NCBI GenBank assembly: GCA_964036155.1 | Contig: OZ038422.1 | Location: 34,371,201-34,435,200, forward strand | Source of the DNA: Diploscapter coronatus | Taxonomy: Eukaryota > Nematoda > Chromadorea > Rhabditida > Rhabditidae | Reading direction: 5' to 3' | DNA length: 64,000 nucleotides | Part shown: positions 23,547-36,527 of the stretch, one piece after another | Position numbering within the stretch: position 1 is the first letter of the stretch | Layout: each line of letters starts with the position of its first letter | Program-made: the position numbers and the translations under genes | Notes under the pieces: model-generated | Told to the model about the DNA's origin: nothing | The model's database searches: none | What the model saw: only the letters and a program-made list of their open reading frames with translations

Positions 23547-26500
23547 ATGGACGACTATTCGGGCGAGCAGTCGAAAGAGGGCTCGAAGTCGTCGCTGCTT
23601 ATCGAAGACAGACAGGACGAGAAAATGGAAATAGCCGCCGAACCGGAACAGGTTAAATTGTTATTATCATGTTTTGCTTAAAAAGAAAAATGAATTTCTT
23701 TTCTTCCTTGTTAAAATCACCATTGAACATTTTCTGATTTTGTAATACATGACCAATCTTATAGCTTTATGCTTCTGATCGAAAACCCGTAAAGCTAGGG
23801 AGTAAATTACTGAATTCTGCCGAATTTTGTATTTTCTGACTGTCTAAATACAAAAAAAGTTCGTCATGTTGTTACAAATAAGAAAATTCACTTGATCTTT
23901 CAAATAAGTCAAAATTTCTTGTTTTCAGCAGCCCCGGAACGGAATGATCGAGGAGGACAAGCTGAAGGCGCTGTTGATGCGCGTGATGGGGCTGGAGGAG
24001 GGAAAACTCACCTCGGAAGGAGTCGCGGACGCAGTCATTCGCATCAACGACATCCACTTCTCCATCAAATCTCGTGAGTTTATTATTTTTACATGGCTGT
24101 ACACATAGTTATGTATCGCATGCTCACCGCAAATCTTACCATACCTGAAATGGGGGAGAACGGTCACTGCGCACCAAACTTGTTATTTCATATACGTCAT
24201 TACTCACCAAAGTAGTGACTTCATAGAAGAAATCACGATCGGATACCAACTTCATTCTGTCACAAGTTTGGAGCATTTCAAGCATCATACAATTGTATGC
24301 ATCAAAACCACCTCTAGTGTGAGTTAAACAGTTCATTCGAATCTTAATGGGCAAAATTGAATAATTTTCCATTCCTAGCTTGATTGAGGATAGAAATTTT
24401 GAGTTTTATCTTGAAAAAATTTTGCTCTTTATATAATGTTCTCATAAAGAATAATTAGGTTTTAATGCACTTCTGTGTAGAAATACTTTAGTTTAACAAT
24501 GTTGGTGCGCAGTGGCATAAACCCTTGAAATAAGCTTTTGCAAAATGTTAGCCTTCCCTTGCTTTTTCCTTCATTCGTTCAAAGTGAGAGAAAAGGAGAG
24601 AACTAACATTTGACAGTAGGCATATTTCTAGAAGGCCAAGACTTGTGGAGCGTATGCGATATTAGAAAAAGAGCAAGGATAGAAATGAATTGTTCGAAAA
24701 TGGAAGTGTGCAGTCATTCATTAGTAGACTGTAAGCGATTATTTTCTAGCAAAATATACTGAACTTGTAAAATTCAGCGAGCTACGTGAAGTCTCTGATT
24801 CACGACATCATATACACGATGCTGTTGTCTTCTGTGCCTGCTGAATCTTCTCACACTCAGCCTCATGAAGCTGGTAATTTGCCTTGATTTGTGAAATCCC
24901 AAACATTAGCTTAGTTCATAGTTCGAAAACTTGTTATGTTTGGAGCATATTATTTTTCAAAAAAGGGAATGATAACTATAAAGAGCTCGAGAACTGAAAA
25001 ATTGAAAAAGTAAAGGAAAATGGAGGATTAAAAGAGCACAACGATTTTGACGAAATTTGTAAAATGTTCACTTCTTCTCATTCCTCCCCATTTTTCCATT
25101 TCAGCCCCAGGAATCGCAGAAATGATGGGTGTGCCCGAGTACAGCAGCGTGCTCAATTCGGACGAGGCCAAGGCTTTCACCTATTTGGATGCCTCTTTCA
25201 CTCGCGTCAATTGGGAGGAGAGGAAGCCTGTATGATTCATTTTAAAGTCTTAATTTTATTTCGCGGGAATTACAAATTACATAACTTTGAATTGCACTTT
25301 ACTCATTTAACGAAAATCGAACTTGCAACTTTTCCTGAAAATTACTTGATTTTCAGTACTTCGCCAAAGAAGAAACGGATCTGTGCGTGGTGATTCGTGA
25401 ACAGATCATCGCGAATCTTGTCGCCCTGCTTCGTGGATTCTTCTCCCCGACGTAAGTCAAGAGTTATCAAATTCCAATAAAATTATCAACAAAATCAACT
25501 TGTTCAACTTGGATGGACAAGCTGATCACTCTCTACCCATTTTATCAAGAAAAAATCTCAAAACTCAAAGTTGAAATGACAATTTCTAGAATCTCGGAAT
25601 ATCATTTCTTCTGAACACCAATATTTTTACTCTAGATATTCCGGGGAGCGAGCTCGTTATGTTCTGACTCTGAAGCTATACGACAACATGCTTTCCGAGG
25701 CCCTCTTCTCCTCGATCATTAATCACTGTACAAATCCTGAAGTCTGCGATGCGGAGGCGCTTTCTGATGTAAGGATCTTTCAAGATTTTGAACCTTTAAA
25801 AAAGAATGAAAATAACAGAACAGAAGTGACTATTTCATTCCTTTTCTGTTATTGCTGATCACTACGTGTTTCCAAGCAGCGTCTGAACATGCCGCTATAA
25901 ATTTCAGAATAACGTATGCTAACTTCCAGATCTTCAACCCAATCCTGACGCAGCAGCGTCGTTCGATCCTGCAGATTCCCTTCTGGAAGAACGAGGACCG
26001 TTTTGTGTCGCTCATTTTCGATCTGCTCAACAGGCTGCTGTCTGTCAAACTCGGCAACGGCAGAAGGCCTATCTGTGACTTGGTGGGGTTTTAAAATTTA
26101 TGCAAATTCAAGAATATTTGGTCCCCTTGTAGTTACCAACTTCTTTTTTCTGAAAATATCTAGAAGAAAAGAATAAGACGTAAACTACTTTCCATTATCT
26201 ATGAGATGAACGTTGCTTCCTTCTCTGCTCTAACGTCGGTGCGAAGCCTTTTCTCCTTGTCCGCCTACATCCTCGCCGCGCTTTCTACTCTTCTCACACT
26301 ATTTTCACTCCGCGCTTCGCACCAGCGTCTCTACTCTTCCTGCTAGGCAACGTTTTCATCTCATAAGTAGTCGAAAGTACAAGAGGTTGAAATTTAAAGC
26401 TTCATGAAATTTTCAAAGAAACCTTTCAACAATAAATGTTTCTTGTAGTTGGTGAATCGACCTGATTTTCACGTGAAGACGGTGACGAATCACGCAGGCA

Positions 26501-29500
26501 GAGAATTCACGGACCTCTCCTTCCTGGGCGCTTTCTTCTCCTATGGATTGCCTTTCGAGGAAAGAGATGTAAGGAATTCCAGATAGCATATCTGACTTTA
26601 CCCTCTTTATTAATTCGAAATGTTTCGTTTCCTCCCACTTATATTTTTGGGAATGATCTTCCTAGAGAGCGGAAATGAGAAGAAACGGTACACTGCTGGA
26701 ATTTCAAAGAACGACCTAAGAAGCCTTACCCTATGAAAAAGTAAGGAAGATGGGAATAATAGGGAAAAATTTGAAAAGATTTTTTTTTGCACATAATAAA
26801 AATATACACAGGATATTTCCAAAGAGTAAGGTATATCCAGACCATACATGAAAAAAGCAAATTGGTTTAGGCAGCCCTGTGCACGAAGTACTTCGAAGGA
26901 AACGTGGGTTCTTCCCCTGAAGCAGAGTTGATGCAGATGAAGAACTACCAGAGCAGGCAGCAGAGCATTGCGGTTCGAAATCAGGCGTTGCGACGTTTTC
27001 GAACCGCATGAAACGAGAGTGTTTTATCGAGAGAAAAAGAGAATGTCTTCTTTTCGTCTCTTGAAAATATTCACTATCTTGTTTTATGCGGCTCGAAAAC
27101 GTTGCAAGTCTGTTCGAAATTTCAAGGATTTTCCTGATTTTTGAAATTCCAGAGGAAAATCCACTCGATCATTCACCCGCTGGTCGTGAATGGGTCCACC
27201 AGAACGCCCATTCTCAAGTGGATTGCAACGGCAATTGAGAAGTCCGAGAAGCGAAGGCAGATGAGGGTGAACAATATTGAAATTCAGAATAAAAATTTTT
27301 ACAGACGGCTGTATTTGTCAACGGATAGGAAGGGTAGGAAAAGCAGAGAACTAAGAAAAGACCGTTGACAAATACAGGCGTCTTTATCTATCATCCGTAT
27401 GTAAAAACGGAAAGTCAAGCAATTTTTATTCGAATTCCAAGGGCTAAAATACATCGCTTTTCTTCTCGATGATAAGAGAAGAAGGAGAATAAGACATTGA
27501 AATTTAAAATAATGTTTTGGAGAATAGCTACGCAGACGCTGACTATGAATTTCTTTTCAGTCCGAACTGGTCAAATACGGCACTCACCGCTTCTTCTTCT
27601 ATCTCCAATCCGTCCTCTACGATCTGTCCTCCAAAATTGAATTGGACAAGGTAAATCTCGACTTCATTGAAAAAACTGAATGAATTTTCAGGTGAATCCA
27701 AAATACCCCTTCCAAGGCAATTCGCTGGTTGACATCAAGGAGAAAACGCGAATGAAAATGATGCAGAAGGAGGCAGAGGAGTATGAGAAGCAGTTCATGG
27801 GTTTGTATTTGCTTTTGAAAAAAAGACTAATTTGTTTCTGAAATTAAAAAATTTGCGATTGATTTTGAAACGTTTGGCTTTGTTTTTAATGAAAGCCCGC
27901 TTCAGATGTGACTGCCGAGGAGAAATTCACGACGATCTGTTTCTTCCTGACGATGCACTGCGCGGACATCACTCTGCCGCCTGCACTCGAGAAGCTCCGC
28001 TCCATCAAAAGGCATCTCTACGAGCTGAAGGAGCGAATTGAGGTTTGTTTTTCATCTCAAAGGAAATTGAAAATGACAACATGGAAGAGTAGTTGCGCAT
28101 ACGCGATAGTATTGGAAAAGAATTTTCCCTAACAAACAAATTATTCTATTTCGCCTGCAAAAATGCTACGATGTAACGCGTTTTCCAAATTTCTAGCGAT
28201 ATTTATGCATAGGTGAGAGTGAGAGTAAGGGGGAATTGCGCGGGGAAAGATAGCTCATACCCTTAAGACTTAATGACGTATATGCATTGCTCTTTACTTT
28301 CTGGAAAAGAAGGATGAATTTCAGAGTCACAAAACGGCGATCGAAAACGAGCCGAATCCGACAGATCGACGCAGAAAGAAGATGGACATGGAGTACAGAT
28401 CCATGATTGATAGTGCGAAGGTAAAATTTAAGATATGGTGACCAGGGCTGGACGGGAATTTGCGTCTAGCCCTAATGATGACTTTTTTCAAACATCTAAT
28501 TCGGAATTTTCCTAGATCAGAGTTGGAATTTAATATATATATATATTTTCAATTTGAATATTCGAATTTTCAGCGCATCAATCGCATTCGTCTCTGTTAC
28601 GAAACGTATATCAAGGATCCTCAGTATCAGGTAGGAAATTCTGAAAGATTGAAAAAAAAAGAATAAAATTTCCAGGAAATGGCAATCGCCTTCGCCCATA
28701 AGCAGCTCAGCCTGCTGATGGCTGCAGTGCCTCTTGATTTGTAAGGAAAAGTTATCGCTAGTAAAAGTAGTCGGCATAAGCTGAGGAAACTTGTACGGCA
28801 TGAAACTCATGAAGATGATTTTAGTAGACTTGCTGTACTACTTTTATTGATCAAAGAAAAACTCACTGTAGCTAACACCCTCTTTTCTGGAAAATAATAT
28901 AGAGAAAAGAAAGAAGACGGTAACCACAAAATACCGAAGGAAATATGGAATTTTTGAAATTTATCTTTTTTTACAGTGCTCAATCGGCTCTGGTGTCGAG
29001 TCTGCCCGAAGACGCGCCTGAGCTCTTCCGTGCCTACCCCGAATTCTACCTCGAAGACCTGCTCAATCTCTACACTTATGATATCAAGTGGGGATTTTTC
29101 GATAACTTGGAAACTTCAAGTTGTGAAAGACTGAAAAAGAAAACCATCTTCATGCTTTATTATATCTCGAGATTTTCAAATTCGAGCCAAAAATATGAAA
29201 CACTCACAATACGTTTCAAGTTATTCCTCATTCTATTTTCTCTTTATTATGATTCGCATTTTTCGAAATGTGATTTAATTGCGAATTTTCCAGAAGTATC
29301 TATCCACTCCTGGCGCAGAACCCAGAATGGGCGGGTCATGTGATGGTGCTGTTCTGCTGTATGCACTTCTTCAATAATCCCTTCCTCACTGCCAAGGTTA
29401 TTTTCCTTTCCTTATTCAAAAAACAACATCATAAAATTCAGTTGGTGGAAGTTCTGACCCTGATCACTACGGTCGTAACGGGCAACGCCCAACTCTGGAT

Positions 29501-32500
29501 GTATGTGACAAACCAGCCACTCGCGAAGAAATTCTTCGTGCCGGCTCTCATCAAGGTTGGGATTTATTCAACACACTTATGATATTATGCTCCAAAGCGA
29601 TATTTTTCTTGTCACCTTTTCCAAAATATTAAAGGCGAATAGAATGAAAGATAAAGAAGGCAAAGAGTTTCGTTCTGCTTTTGAGGCGAAGGACGCAGTA
29701 ACAAGATGAGAATCACGAGATATGCGGAAGAAAAGTATTAGGAATTATATCAAAGATTATTTCTCCTTACTATTTTGCGAGATTTGCGAGTTTTCGATTG
29801 CCAATAAAATTATGAAAAAAACCTTTCAGTTCTACTCTGAAGTAGAAACGGGTGTGGACTTCTACGAGAAATTCTCGATTCGAAGGAACATCCAAGTGAT
29901 CTTCAAATCGCTCTGGGAGTCGTACGAATACAGATCGACTATCATTACCCTAGCAACGTTAGTCATTACAAAATCTAAAAATATTTTTAAAAGTTAAAGC
30001 AATTCACGCATAAGGTTATGAAAAATATTCTTTTCTTGTTTCTGCCATGGATTTAAAAAAAATGTTGATAATTTATAATGCCAAGTCATAAGAAGTGAGA
30101 TTGGAAGATAACTTTTTCTTTCAAATGAGTTGTGTGCGAAAAGAGAATTTAGAGAAGAGAAAGAAAGAGCTTGAGACCTGAGAAATTTGGGTTAATGGCG
30201 GAGTGATTAGTGGTTTTCGCTTATGCTTTTCGATTAATGGTAATCTTGGAGGATAAGAACTATAGGTTGAAAATACCTAAGAAGTTATTGATCTATCAAT
30301 CGGAAAAATCCCCCATTGACCATGCTTTTCCCGTTGGATCAAGCAAGGACTGAAGAATGAGAGAAGGATAAGGGGATAACTTGAGCGGGATAAGGGGATA
30401 ACTTGAGCGGGAAAAGAAGCATACAAAAGGTAGACCGCGAAATAGTGCGATAAAAGATAAATACAAAATAAGAGTGCCTGATGACGCAGTTTGAGATGAT
30501 TTTAAAGAAGATCAAATTCGATTATTTTAGTGAATGCGGTCAAGACTTCATCCGCTACAGCAATATGATCATCAACGACGCCACTTTCCTGTTGGATGAA
30601 TCGCTCGCTGGACTCAAAAAGGTGAAAATTTTGGAAACGCGTGAAATCTAAGTTAAAAAATTCAGATCCACGACATCGAGCAGTTGATGGACAAGAGGAA
30701 TGAGTGGGAGACGCTGAATCCGGAAGAGAGGCAGAGGAAGTTCGAAGCGATGGATGAGGCCAAGAGAAATGTAGGGAATTCAAAAGTTAAATTTTGTTCG
30801 AAATAAATAAATAAAAGGAGTAGAAAATAACTTGGGATGGAAGATTGACTACGCATAGCTTTCTGTTAGAAGAGATAGGAAAAAGTATTCAGGTTTTGAA
30901 CTTATAAATATGCAAATTCCAGGTTCGCTCCTGGCTGTTCTATGCCAACGACACACTGGAGCTCATGCTGAATCTGACACAGGACGCACCCGCTCCATTC
31001 GAGAAGAACGTCCTCGGTGAGAGACTCGCCTCGATGCTCAACCACAACATCAAACAGCTCTGCGGAAAGAACTGCATCGAGTTGAAGGTAGGAAAAAGCA
31101 TTATTTTTTTTTCCTTTTTTCACACCCATTTATATAAAACGCTCCCTTTCTGCACAAAATATTGCCAACGCGCAAAAAAAGTTATTCGAGCATGGAGGGG
31201 GCAAGCAAACTCTGACGGCCCTGCGACGAAAGTGTTTAATGAAGAGAGTTAGAAACAGTCATAGCGTTTTCTCTGCATGCACCAGCTCCCGATAGTCTCT
31301 TTCTTCCACGCCACTAATAGAAATGTAAAAAAGTGAGTGTCGATGCAAAAGGAAGAAGAAATACTTCTTGAAAAAATAAATGAAAAATTCAGGTGAAAGA
31401 CGCGATCAGTCGCTACCACTGGAATCCGAAAGAATTCACCAGACAGGTCATCGACATCTACCTCAACATAGCCACTGATAAATTCGCGGAATTTGTGGCT
31501 TATGATGAGGTTGGAATGAAAATAGAAATTTCCTTTAATCTTTTACCAGAATTGGTCTATCTTTAGCATTTAATGATAAATGCAGAGAATCGTTGAGAAA
31601 CAGCGAAACTTAATATTTCATGTGATGTTGCCTTTTTCTAGATTTTTCATTTCTTGTCAAATGTGCTGGTTTGCAGAGAACCTACACCCCCCAAATGATG
31701 CGCGAGGTTCTGGACCGCATCCGCAACCATCAGATCGTGTCGGCCAACAACGCGGAACGATTCAGCAACTTCATCCAGAAGGTCGAGTCGCTCTACAACG
31801 CGAAAGCACAGGAGGATGAGGAGTGGGACGATGCGCCCGAGGAATTCAAAGGTTCCAAATTTTTCACAGAAAAGACAATGTCATGAATGAAGAAGTGATA
31901 TATTTCATAGATAGAAGTTTAGAAAAAAAATCATTAGAGTAAAAATAAGGAAATATGCAATCTGTCATTTTATGATTCCTCAAAAAAGCCAATTTATTCT
32001 TGAATTCTTCCAGATTCCATCATGTGCTCGATCATGGAAGACCCCGTGCAACTGCCTTCCGGACAGATTTGTGACAGGAAGGTAGGAAGAAGGAAGTTGA
32101 AGAAATTCCAAAATGATAAGGATTTAGGTGATTTCCCGTCATCTCCTGACCACCCCTCAGAATCCCTTCAACCGTCAGCCCCTTTCGGAGTCTGAACTTG
32201 TGGACGGTGAGTGAGAAACGTTGATGATTTACACAAACGTTCTAATGTGTCCATCTTCACTTCAAATTTCAGCTCCATCCAACTTCATTTTGAAGTTGAA
32301 GTGGCAATTGTTGTTCATTGTCAAAAAAACTGCCTTCTGTATTCCACATCCACACTCTATTTGTATTTCATATCTATTTCGGCGCAAAACGTTATAATTG
32401 TGCAAAAGGTGGATGTAGAATACAGATATCCTGAAAGAGAATCCTCTTTTCAAAGCATGTATTCTTTTTGATGGTGAATGATTTGTTTGCAGTTCCCGAG

Positions 32501-32563
32501 CTGAAGGAGCGCATTCGCAAGTGGAAGGCAGAGAAACGCGCTGCAAGAATGGATACCAATTAA
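23547..32563 (+). CDS. ufd-2: Ubiquitin conjugation factor E4 (UFD-2/UBE4), U-box ligase
   Basis: About 25 exons join in phase from ATG 23547 to TAA 32561-32563, giving a protein of roughly 1,000 residues, the usual UFD2 length. First exons: 23547-23651, 23929-24073, 24778-24873, 25105-25229. The N-terminus is short and acidic, then comes the long helical UFD2 core (for example [78 protein letters not shown]). The C-terminal U-box spans the last exons (32013 onward): [45 protein letters not shown]. The U-box recruits the E2; the family extends ubiquitin chains on pre-ubiquitinated substrates and works with the p97/CDC-48 machine. Core motifs look intact. Introns hold many foldback elements. 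Confidence 0.95.
24163..24516. mobile_element. MITE in ufd-2 intron 2, TIR GTCACTGCGCACC
   Basis: GTCACTGCGCACCAAAC (24163) and GTTGGTGCGCAGTGGC (24501) are inverted copies. The left end is preceded by GGGGGAGAACG, and the same GGGG-AACGGTCAYTGCGYAC string is found in inverse at about 59441-59462, marking a family. Confidence 0.7.
26180..26380. mobile_element. Foldback/MITE in a ufd-2 intron
   Basis: GTAAACTACTTTCC...ATGAGATGAACGTTGC at the left is matched by GCAACGTTTTCATCTCATAA...GAAAGTAC at the right, about 35-bp arms. Inner sub-arms GGTGCGAAGC and GCTTCGCACC also pair. Confidence 0.75.
26972..27120. mobile_element. Foldback/MITE flush with a ufd-2 donor site
   Basis: TTGCGACGTTTTCGAACCGCATGAAAC (26991 region) pairs with GTTTTATGCGGCTCGAAAACGTTGCAAG about 80 nt downstream, and the outer GGTTCGAAAT is partly matched by TTCGAAATTTC. 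The intron's GT (26973) lies in the first bases of the left arm. Confidence 0.65.
27290..27415. repeat. Foldback repeat in a ufd-2 intron
   Basis: GGCTGTATTTGTCAACGG and its inverse CCGTTGACAAATACAGGCG are separated by about 45 nt; the outer TTTTTACAGACG and CGTATGTAAAAACG also pair. Confidence 0.75.
30368..30412. repeat. 22-bp tandem duplication in a ufd-2 intron
   Basis: ATAAGGGGATAACTTGAGCG followed by GG is repeated back to back. Non-coding and inside the 570-nt intron that separates the exons ending near 29956 and starting 30527. Confidence 0.85.
32323..32432. repeat. Hairpin in the penultimate ufd-2 intron
   Basis: CTGTATTCCACATCCAC and GTGGATGTAGAATACAG are inverted copies with about 70 nt between, including a GGCGCAAAAC/GTTATAATTGTGC mid part. 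No coding content. Confidence 0.7.
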
Positions 32564-32798
32564 GGCTATTTCCCCACAAAACCTACAATTTGGGTATTTT
32601 TCATAACAATGAAATCAAGCAATGGGTAATGTGTATGTGTTTGCTTTCTTTATTTCTCTTCCTCTCCCCTTGTCAGTGCACTATTTCTTGTGATGAGACA
32701 GCGTTGATTTGATTTTTCCTGCAAAAATTCTCTACGTCAAATATTCGCACATACAAGTCTGCTGAAGACCATCAGCTTCTTGGTTGTCATAGCCCAAA

Positions 32799-32869
32799 GG
32801 GTTAGTGCACTTTCTCTCACTTATCGCCAAATTTTCCCTTGGAAAATTGGGAGAAAGGTGCACTAACCT
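32799..32869. repeat. Near-perfect foldback, about 70 bp
   Basis: GGGTTAGTGCACTTTCTC and its inverse GAGAAAGGTGCACTAACCT enclose the self-complementary AATTTTCCCTTGGAAAATT, giving a long hairpin downstream of the ufd-2 stop. Confidence 0.8.
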
Positions 32870-33277
32870 AACTCAAAACAGGAAAGAGAAGAGTATTTAT
32901 TTGGATTTTATCGTATTTTATCCGCGGGCTTTTGGAATTAATTATTTTTCGCAAGTGTCAAAAGCTCTTGATTTCTCCTGATCAAATGTTGTATTTCTGC
33001 TTTTGTATTATTGTGTATTTATTTGATTTTTTTCGAGGGTCAGTTCGAGATGCTCTGAATTTGAAATTGTATTACTCTGGATTCTCGGAAAATTCGTTCA
33101 TTTTGTTGACTATGAAAATTGTGCAAGGTGGTTGAGTTTTCCAAGAGTACACTACCCCGTGTGGTCTTCGCGAATATTTCAACTCACTCCTACTGGGTAA
33201 TCTCTCGTCTTTGATAATTACCTACTCAAAACGATCGTTTATTTTTCTTTTGCTTCGAAATTTCTGAAGCAATTCTA

Positions 33278-33402
33278 ATTGGCAATTACTATATGACGAG
33301 ATGACGAGATCTATAGTTAAAGATAGAGGAGAGAGGGAAAATAGAACGAAATAGTGTGGGAAAAATAGCTCTCATCATCTCGTCAAATAGCAGTTGCCAT
33401 TC
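33278..33402. mobile_element. Foldback/MITE with TCATCTCGTC arms
   Basis: GGCAATTACTATATGACGAGATGA is inverted at TCATCTCGTCAAATAGCAGTTGCC, with an A/G-rich centre. The same GACGAGATGA core appears in the element at 34157-34243. Confidence 0.75.
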
Positions 33403-33726
33403 CAATTCGTCGTTACAGAAGTTGTGTGCGCCTCAATGAAAAAGCGGTTTTATCGATTTTGTTAAACTTTTTCCTTGAAAATCGTTTTCAAACGATGAAA
33501 TATTTAATTCAAATTTTCCATTTTAGAATTCAGAGGAATTCTCTACTTTTGGTATTTCTTTCTATATTATTTTAGTTTATGTTGACTTCTTGGAGGCTTG
33601 ATAACTTGATTATCAGACTCGTGAAATTCAAGGTTGAATTCTCGAAGTTTGAACATTTGAGGCTAATTTCTGCAATTTCAGACAGCCCTCCAAAAGCTAC
33701 AGCTGTTCGTCGACTGGAAGAGCAAA

Positions 33727-36527
33727 ATGGCACTGTTCATGAATGTTTTCAAGGTTTGTGAACTTCAGAAAGAAGGGGAATTTGGAAAATGCCCAACTTC
33801 TGACTGCATAACATATTTTTCAAGTCTCAAGTCATTTCTCGGCTTTTCTCAGCTTACATATTTTTAAATGTAAAAGTTTCAAATTGTACGGGAAAAGGAA
33901 ATTCAAGATTTCAATAAACTTCAGGCTCGCGCCCCAATCGCTCCCGTTTCCTTCGCTGCTTCTGCCACCCAAATTCGGTCTGTCAGCGGAGATGTCTCCT
34001 TCACTACGAAGGTCTAAAAACTTCGAATGAATGAACTCTACAAAACTTCTGACTTTCAGGGCTACAAACTGCACAAATTGGACTCAGGCCCGAGCTCGGA
34101 GGTCACTCTGAACAAGACAGATGCGATCCACTATTACAAGCAGGTAGAGGTGCAGAGCAATTCATAAATAACGAGATGACACGATTTATTTCTCTCAATT
34201 TCTAATTATGAACACCGCCATCTCGTCATTTACGAATTGTCAGATGCAGACAAGAATGCTGAAAAAGAATTTGAAAGTCAAATCTATAAATGAATGAGAA
34301 TTTTGTAGATGCAAACCATCCGAAGGATGGAGTCGGCCGCAGGCAATCTGTACAAGGAGAAGAAGATCCGAGGATTCTGCCATCTTTATTCGGGACAGGT
34401 GAGAAGGAAAGATAAATATTCAGAAGAAGAAGAAGAAAGTTGCCAATTCTTCTTCTACACCCACCTTTGGTTTGTCAAACATTGTCCGTTCATGAAAAAC
34501 TCGGATAAGTAACAGTAGAAGACGAATGCCTCGATCATCATTCTGCTGCATTTCAAAAAGATGCAGAATAATCAAAAGAAGAACAGTGAATGAGTTGATG
34601 ACTGTTTGCAGGAAGCCTGTGCAGTCGGAATGCACGCGGCAATGACGGAGGGTGATCAGGTGATCACTGCGTACCGCTGCCACGGATGGACCTATCTGCT
34701 CGGGTCAACTGTCACAGAAGTTCTTGCCGAACTCACTGGTACGAGAATTTTGAAGGAAATTCGAATGCTAGAAATTCTCTATTGAAAATTTTGAAGGAAT
34801 AGAAAAATGAATTTCGAAGAAGAAATTAAAAATTAAAGGGTTTTTCAGGCCGCATGTCCGGCAACGTGCACGGCAAGGGCGGCTCGATGCACATGTACAC
34901 GCCCGTCTTCTACGGTGGAAATGGAATCGTCGGCGCGCAGCAGCCGCTCGGAGCAGGAATCGCTTTCGCTCTCAAATACAGGTGAGTTGATTCGGAAGGA
35001 AATCAAACATTCCGAAATTCGAGCAGAGAAATATGAGGATAAAGATAGCTGTTCTGTTTGGAAGGAAAGATTGTTATTATTTATTTATCGTAACTTAATT
35101 TAATATTTGACCGGAAAATTAATAATTTCAAAGCGAGGAAGTGAATGAATTCATAATTTGGTGAAGATGATTTGGATAATAAGATACTGATACTTGATGC
35201 TGATCAAGAAAGTCAATAAATTTGCAGAAACCAGAAGAACGTGTGCATCACCCTGTACGGAGACGGAGCGGCCAACCAGGGCCAGTTGTTCGAGGCCGCA
35301 AATATGGCCAAGTTGTGGGATTTGCCTGTCCTGTTCGTCTGCGAAAATAACGGATTCGGAATGGGAACCGCCGTGGAGAGGTTGGTTGGAAAAAAACATT
35401 CAAACAAACTTATACATAAGCAAAAACAGATAGAAACAAAGGCAAACATAAAGATGAAATAAGAGTGCAAATGCGCTTTTCTACGTTACAGATCCTCGGC
35501 ATCTACCGAATACTACACGCGCGGTGACTATGTGCCAGGCATCTGGGTGGATGGCATGGATGTGTTGGCTGTGCGCGAGGCCACCAAATGGGCTAAGGAG
35601 TACTGCAATGCTGGAAAGGTCAGATTATCTCTAACATTTAGAAAAAAGTACTATTTTCCCTAATCATTCTTCATCTCTCATTTTCTCTTCCCTTCCAGAT
35701 CCTTCTTCCATTTTCGTGAGCCGTAGATTATCCGAATGCGTTTTCTTTTATCTGCCAAAAATCAATGTTTACAGGGTCCTCTGGTGTTGGACATGGCAAC
35801 CTACCGCTACGGTGGTCACTCGATGTCTGACCCTGGAACGAGGTTATAGAGTTTAAAATAATCTCTTAAATCTTGAAATTTCAGCTACCGCACTCGAGAG
35901 GAGATCCAGGAGGTCCGCAAGTCTCGCGACCCGATAACCGGATTCAAGGACAGAATTATAACTGCGGGATTGGCCACTGAAGAGGAGCTCAAAGAACTTG
36001 ATAAGGTGAGCAGACCGTTGTAGGCTGTCAAACCCGCGGGTGCACCCCGCATGAACGATATAGCGTGTATTATCAAAAGAGGATGCCTTTTTCCACCTCT
36101 TGAAAAGGCGCTATCTCGTTCACGCGGGGAAGAGACCTGTGGATTTGAAAATTTTCAAAGTCTGAAGGTGATAAAAGAAGTGACAAGAAATTGGAGAAGA
36201 TTCGTTTATTCATGCTAATTTCTATCGATTTCAGGAGGTGCGTCACATCGTGGACGATGCACTGAAAGTGGCGACGACCGATGAAATGCTGCCCCTCGAG
36301 GCGCTCTACACCGACATCTACCATAACACGCCCAAGCAGATGGTAGGATTTTCCTTTAGTTTTATTAAATTTTCGCCAAGTCTTTTTTGGTATATTTCTT
36401 TCAAATTTTCGTTTTATGTGAATTTAAATAGTGTTTTTGTAAGGTCCGTGGCGCGACGATCGACGAGACGATCCCGCAACCGTACCTCAATTCGCAGGAA
36501 CTCCTCAAGGCTATAGGCAGAGCCTAA
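33727..36527 (+). CDS. pdha-1: Pyruvate dehydrogenase E1 component subunit alpha, mitochondrial
   Basis: Eleven or so exons run from ATG 33727 (MALFMNVFK, a short targeting-peptide start rich in Ala/Arg downstream) to TAA 36525-36527. The thiamine diphosphate motif is present: [20 protein letters not shown] followed at the expected spacing by [11 protein letters not shown]. Other marks are [37 protein letters not shown] and the regulatory loop [20 protein letters not shown], which carries the serines phosphorylated by PDH kinase in animals. E1 alpha pairs with E1 beta to decarboxylate pyruvate and pass the acetyl unit to E2 in the mitochondrial matrix. Length and all key motifs look complete. 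Introns are mostly 44-110 nt; two contain foldback repeats. Confidence 0.96.
34157..34243. mobile_element. Foldback/MITE in a pdha intron
   Basis: GCAATTCATAAATAACGAGATGAC pairs with CATCTCGTCATTTACGAATTGTC in an intron only slightly longer than the element. The arm core ACGAGATGA is shared with the repeat at 33278-33402, and the element begins about 10 nt after the donor. Confidence 0.75.
36040..36135. repeat. Foldback repeat in a pdha intron
   Basis: CACCCCGCATGAACGATATAGCG and CGCTATCTCGTTCACGCGGGG are inverted copies about 35 nt apart. The arms are GC-rich relative to the intron. Confidence 0.8.

Larger units (their letters stand above)
32564..33726. other. Region between ufd-2 and pdha
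   Basis: Holds two foldback repeats (32799-32869 and 33278-33402) and the presumed ufd-2 3' UTR. An acceptor (GCAATTTCAG, ending 33681) lies 46 nt before the PDHA ATG, so the PDHA 5' UTR is probably spliced or trans-spliced. The gap of more than 1 kb argues against a tight operon. Confidence 0.55.

Noticed and set aside
26960..26985. GGTTCGAAATC resembling a tRNA B box
   Set aside because: It lies at an exon edge and in a foldback arm; no A box or cloverleaf around it. No tRNA or rRNA gene was recognised in the window.
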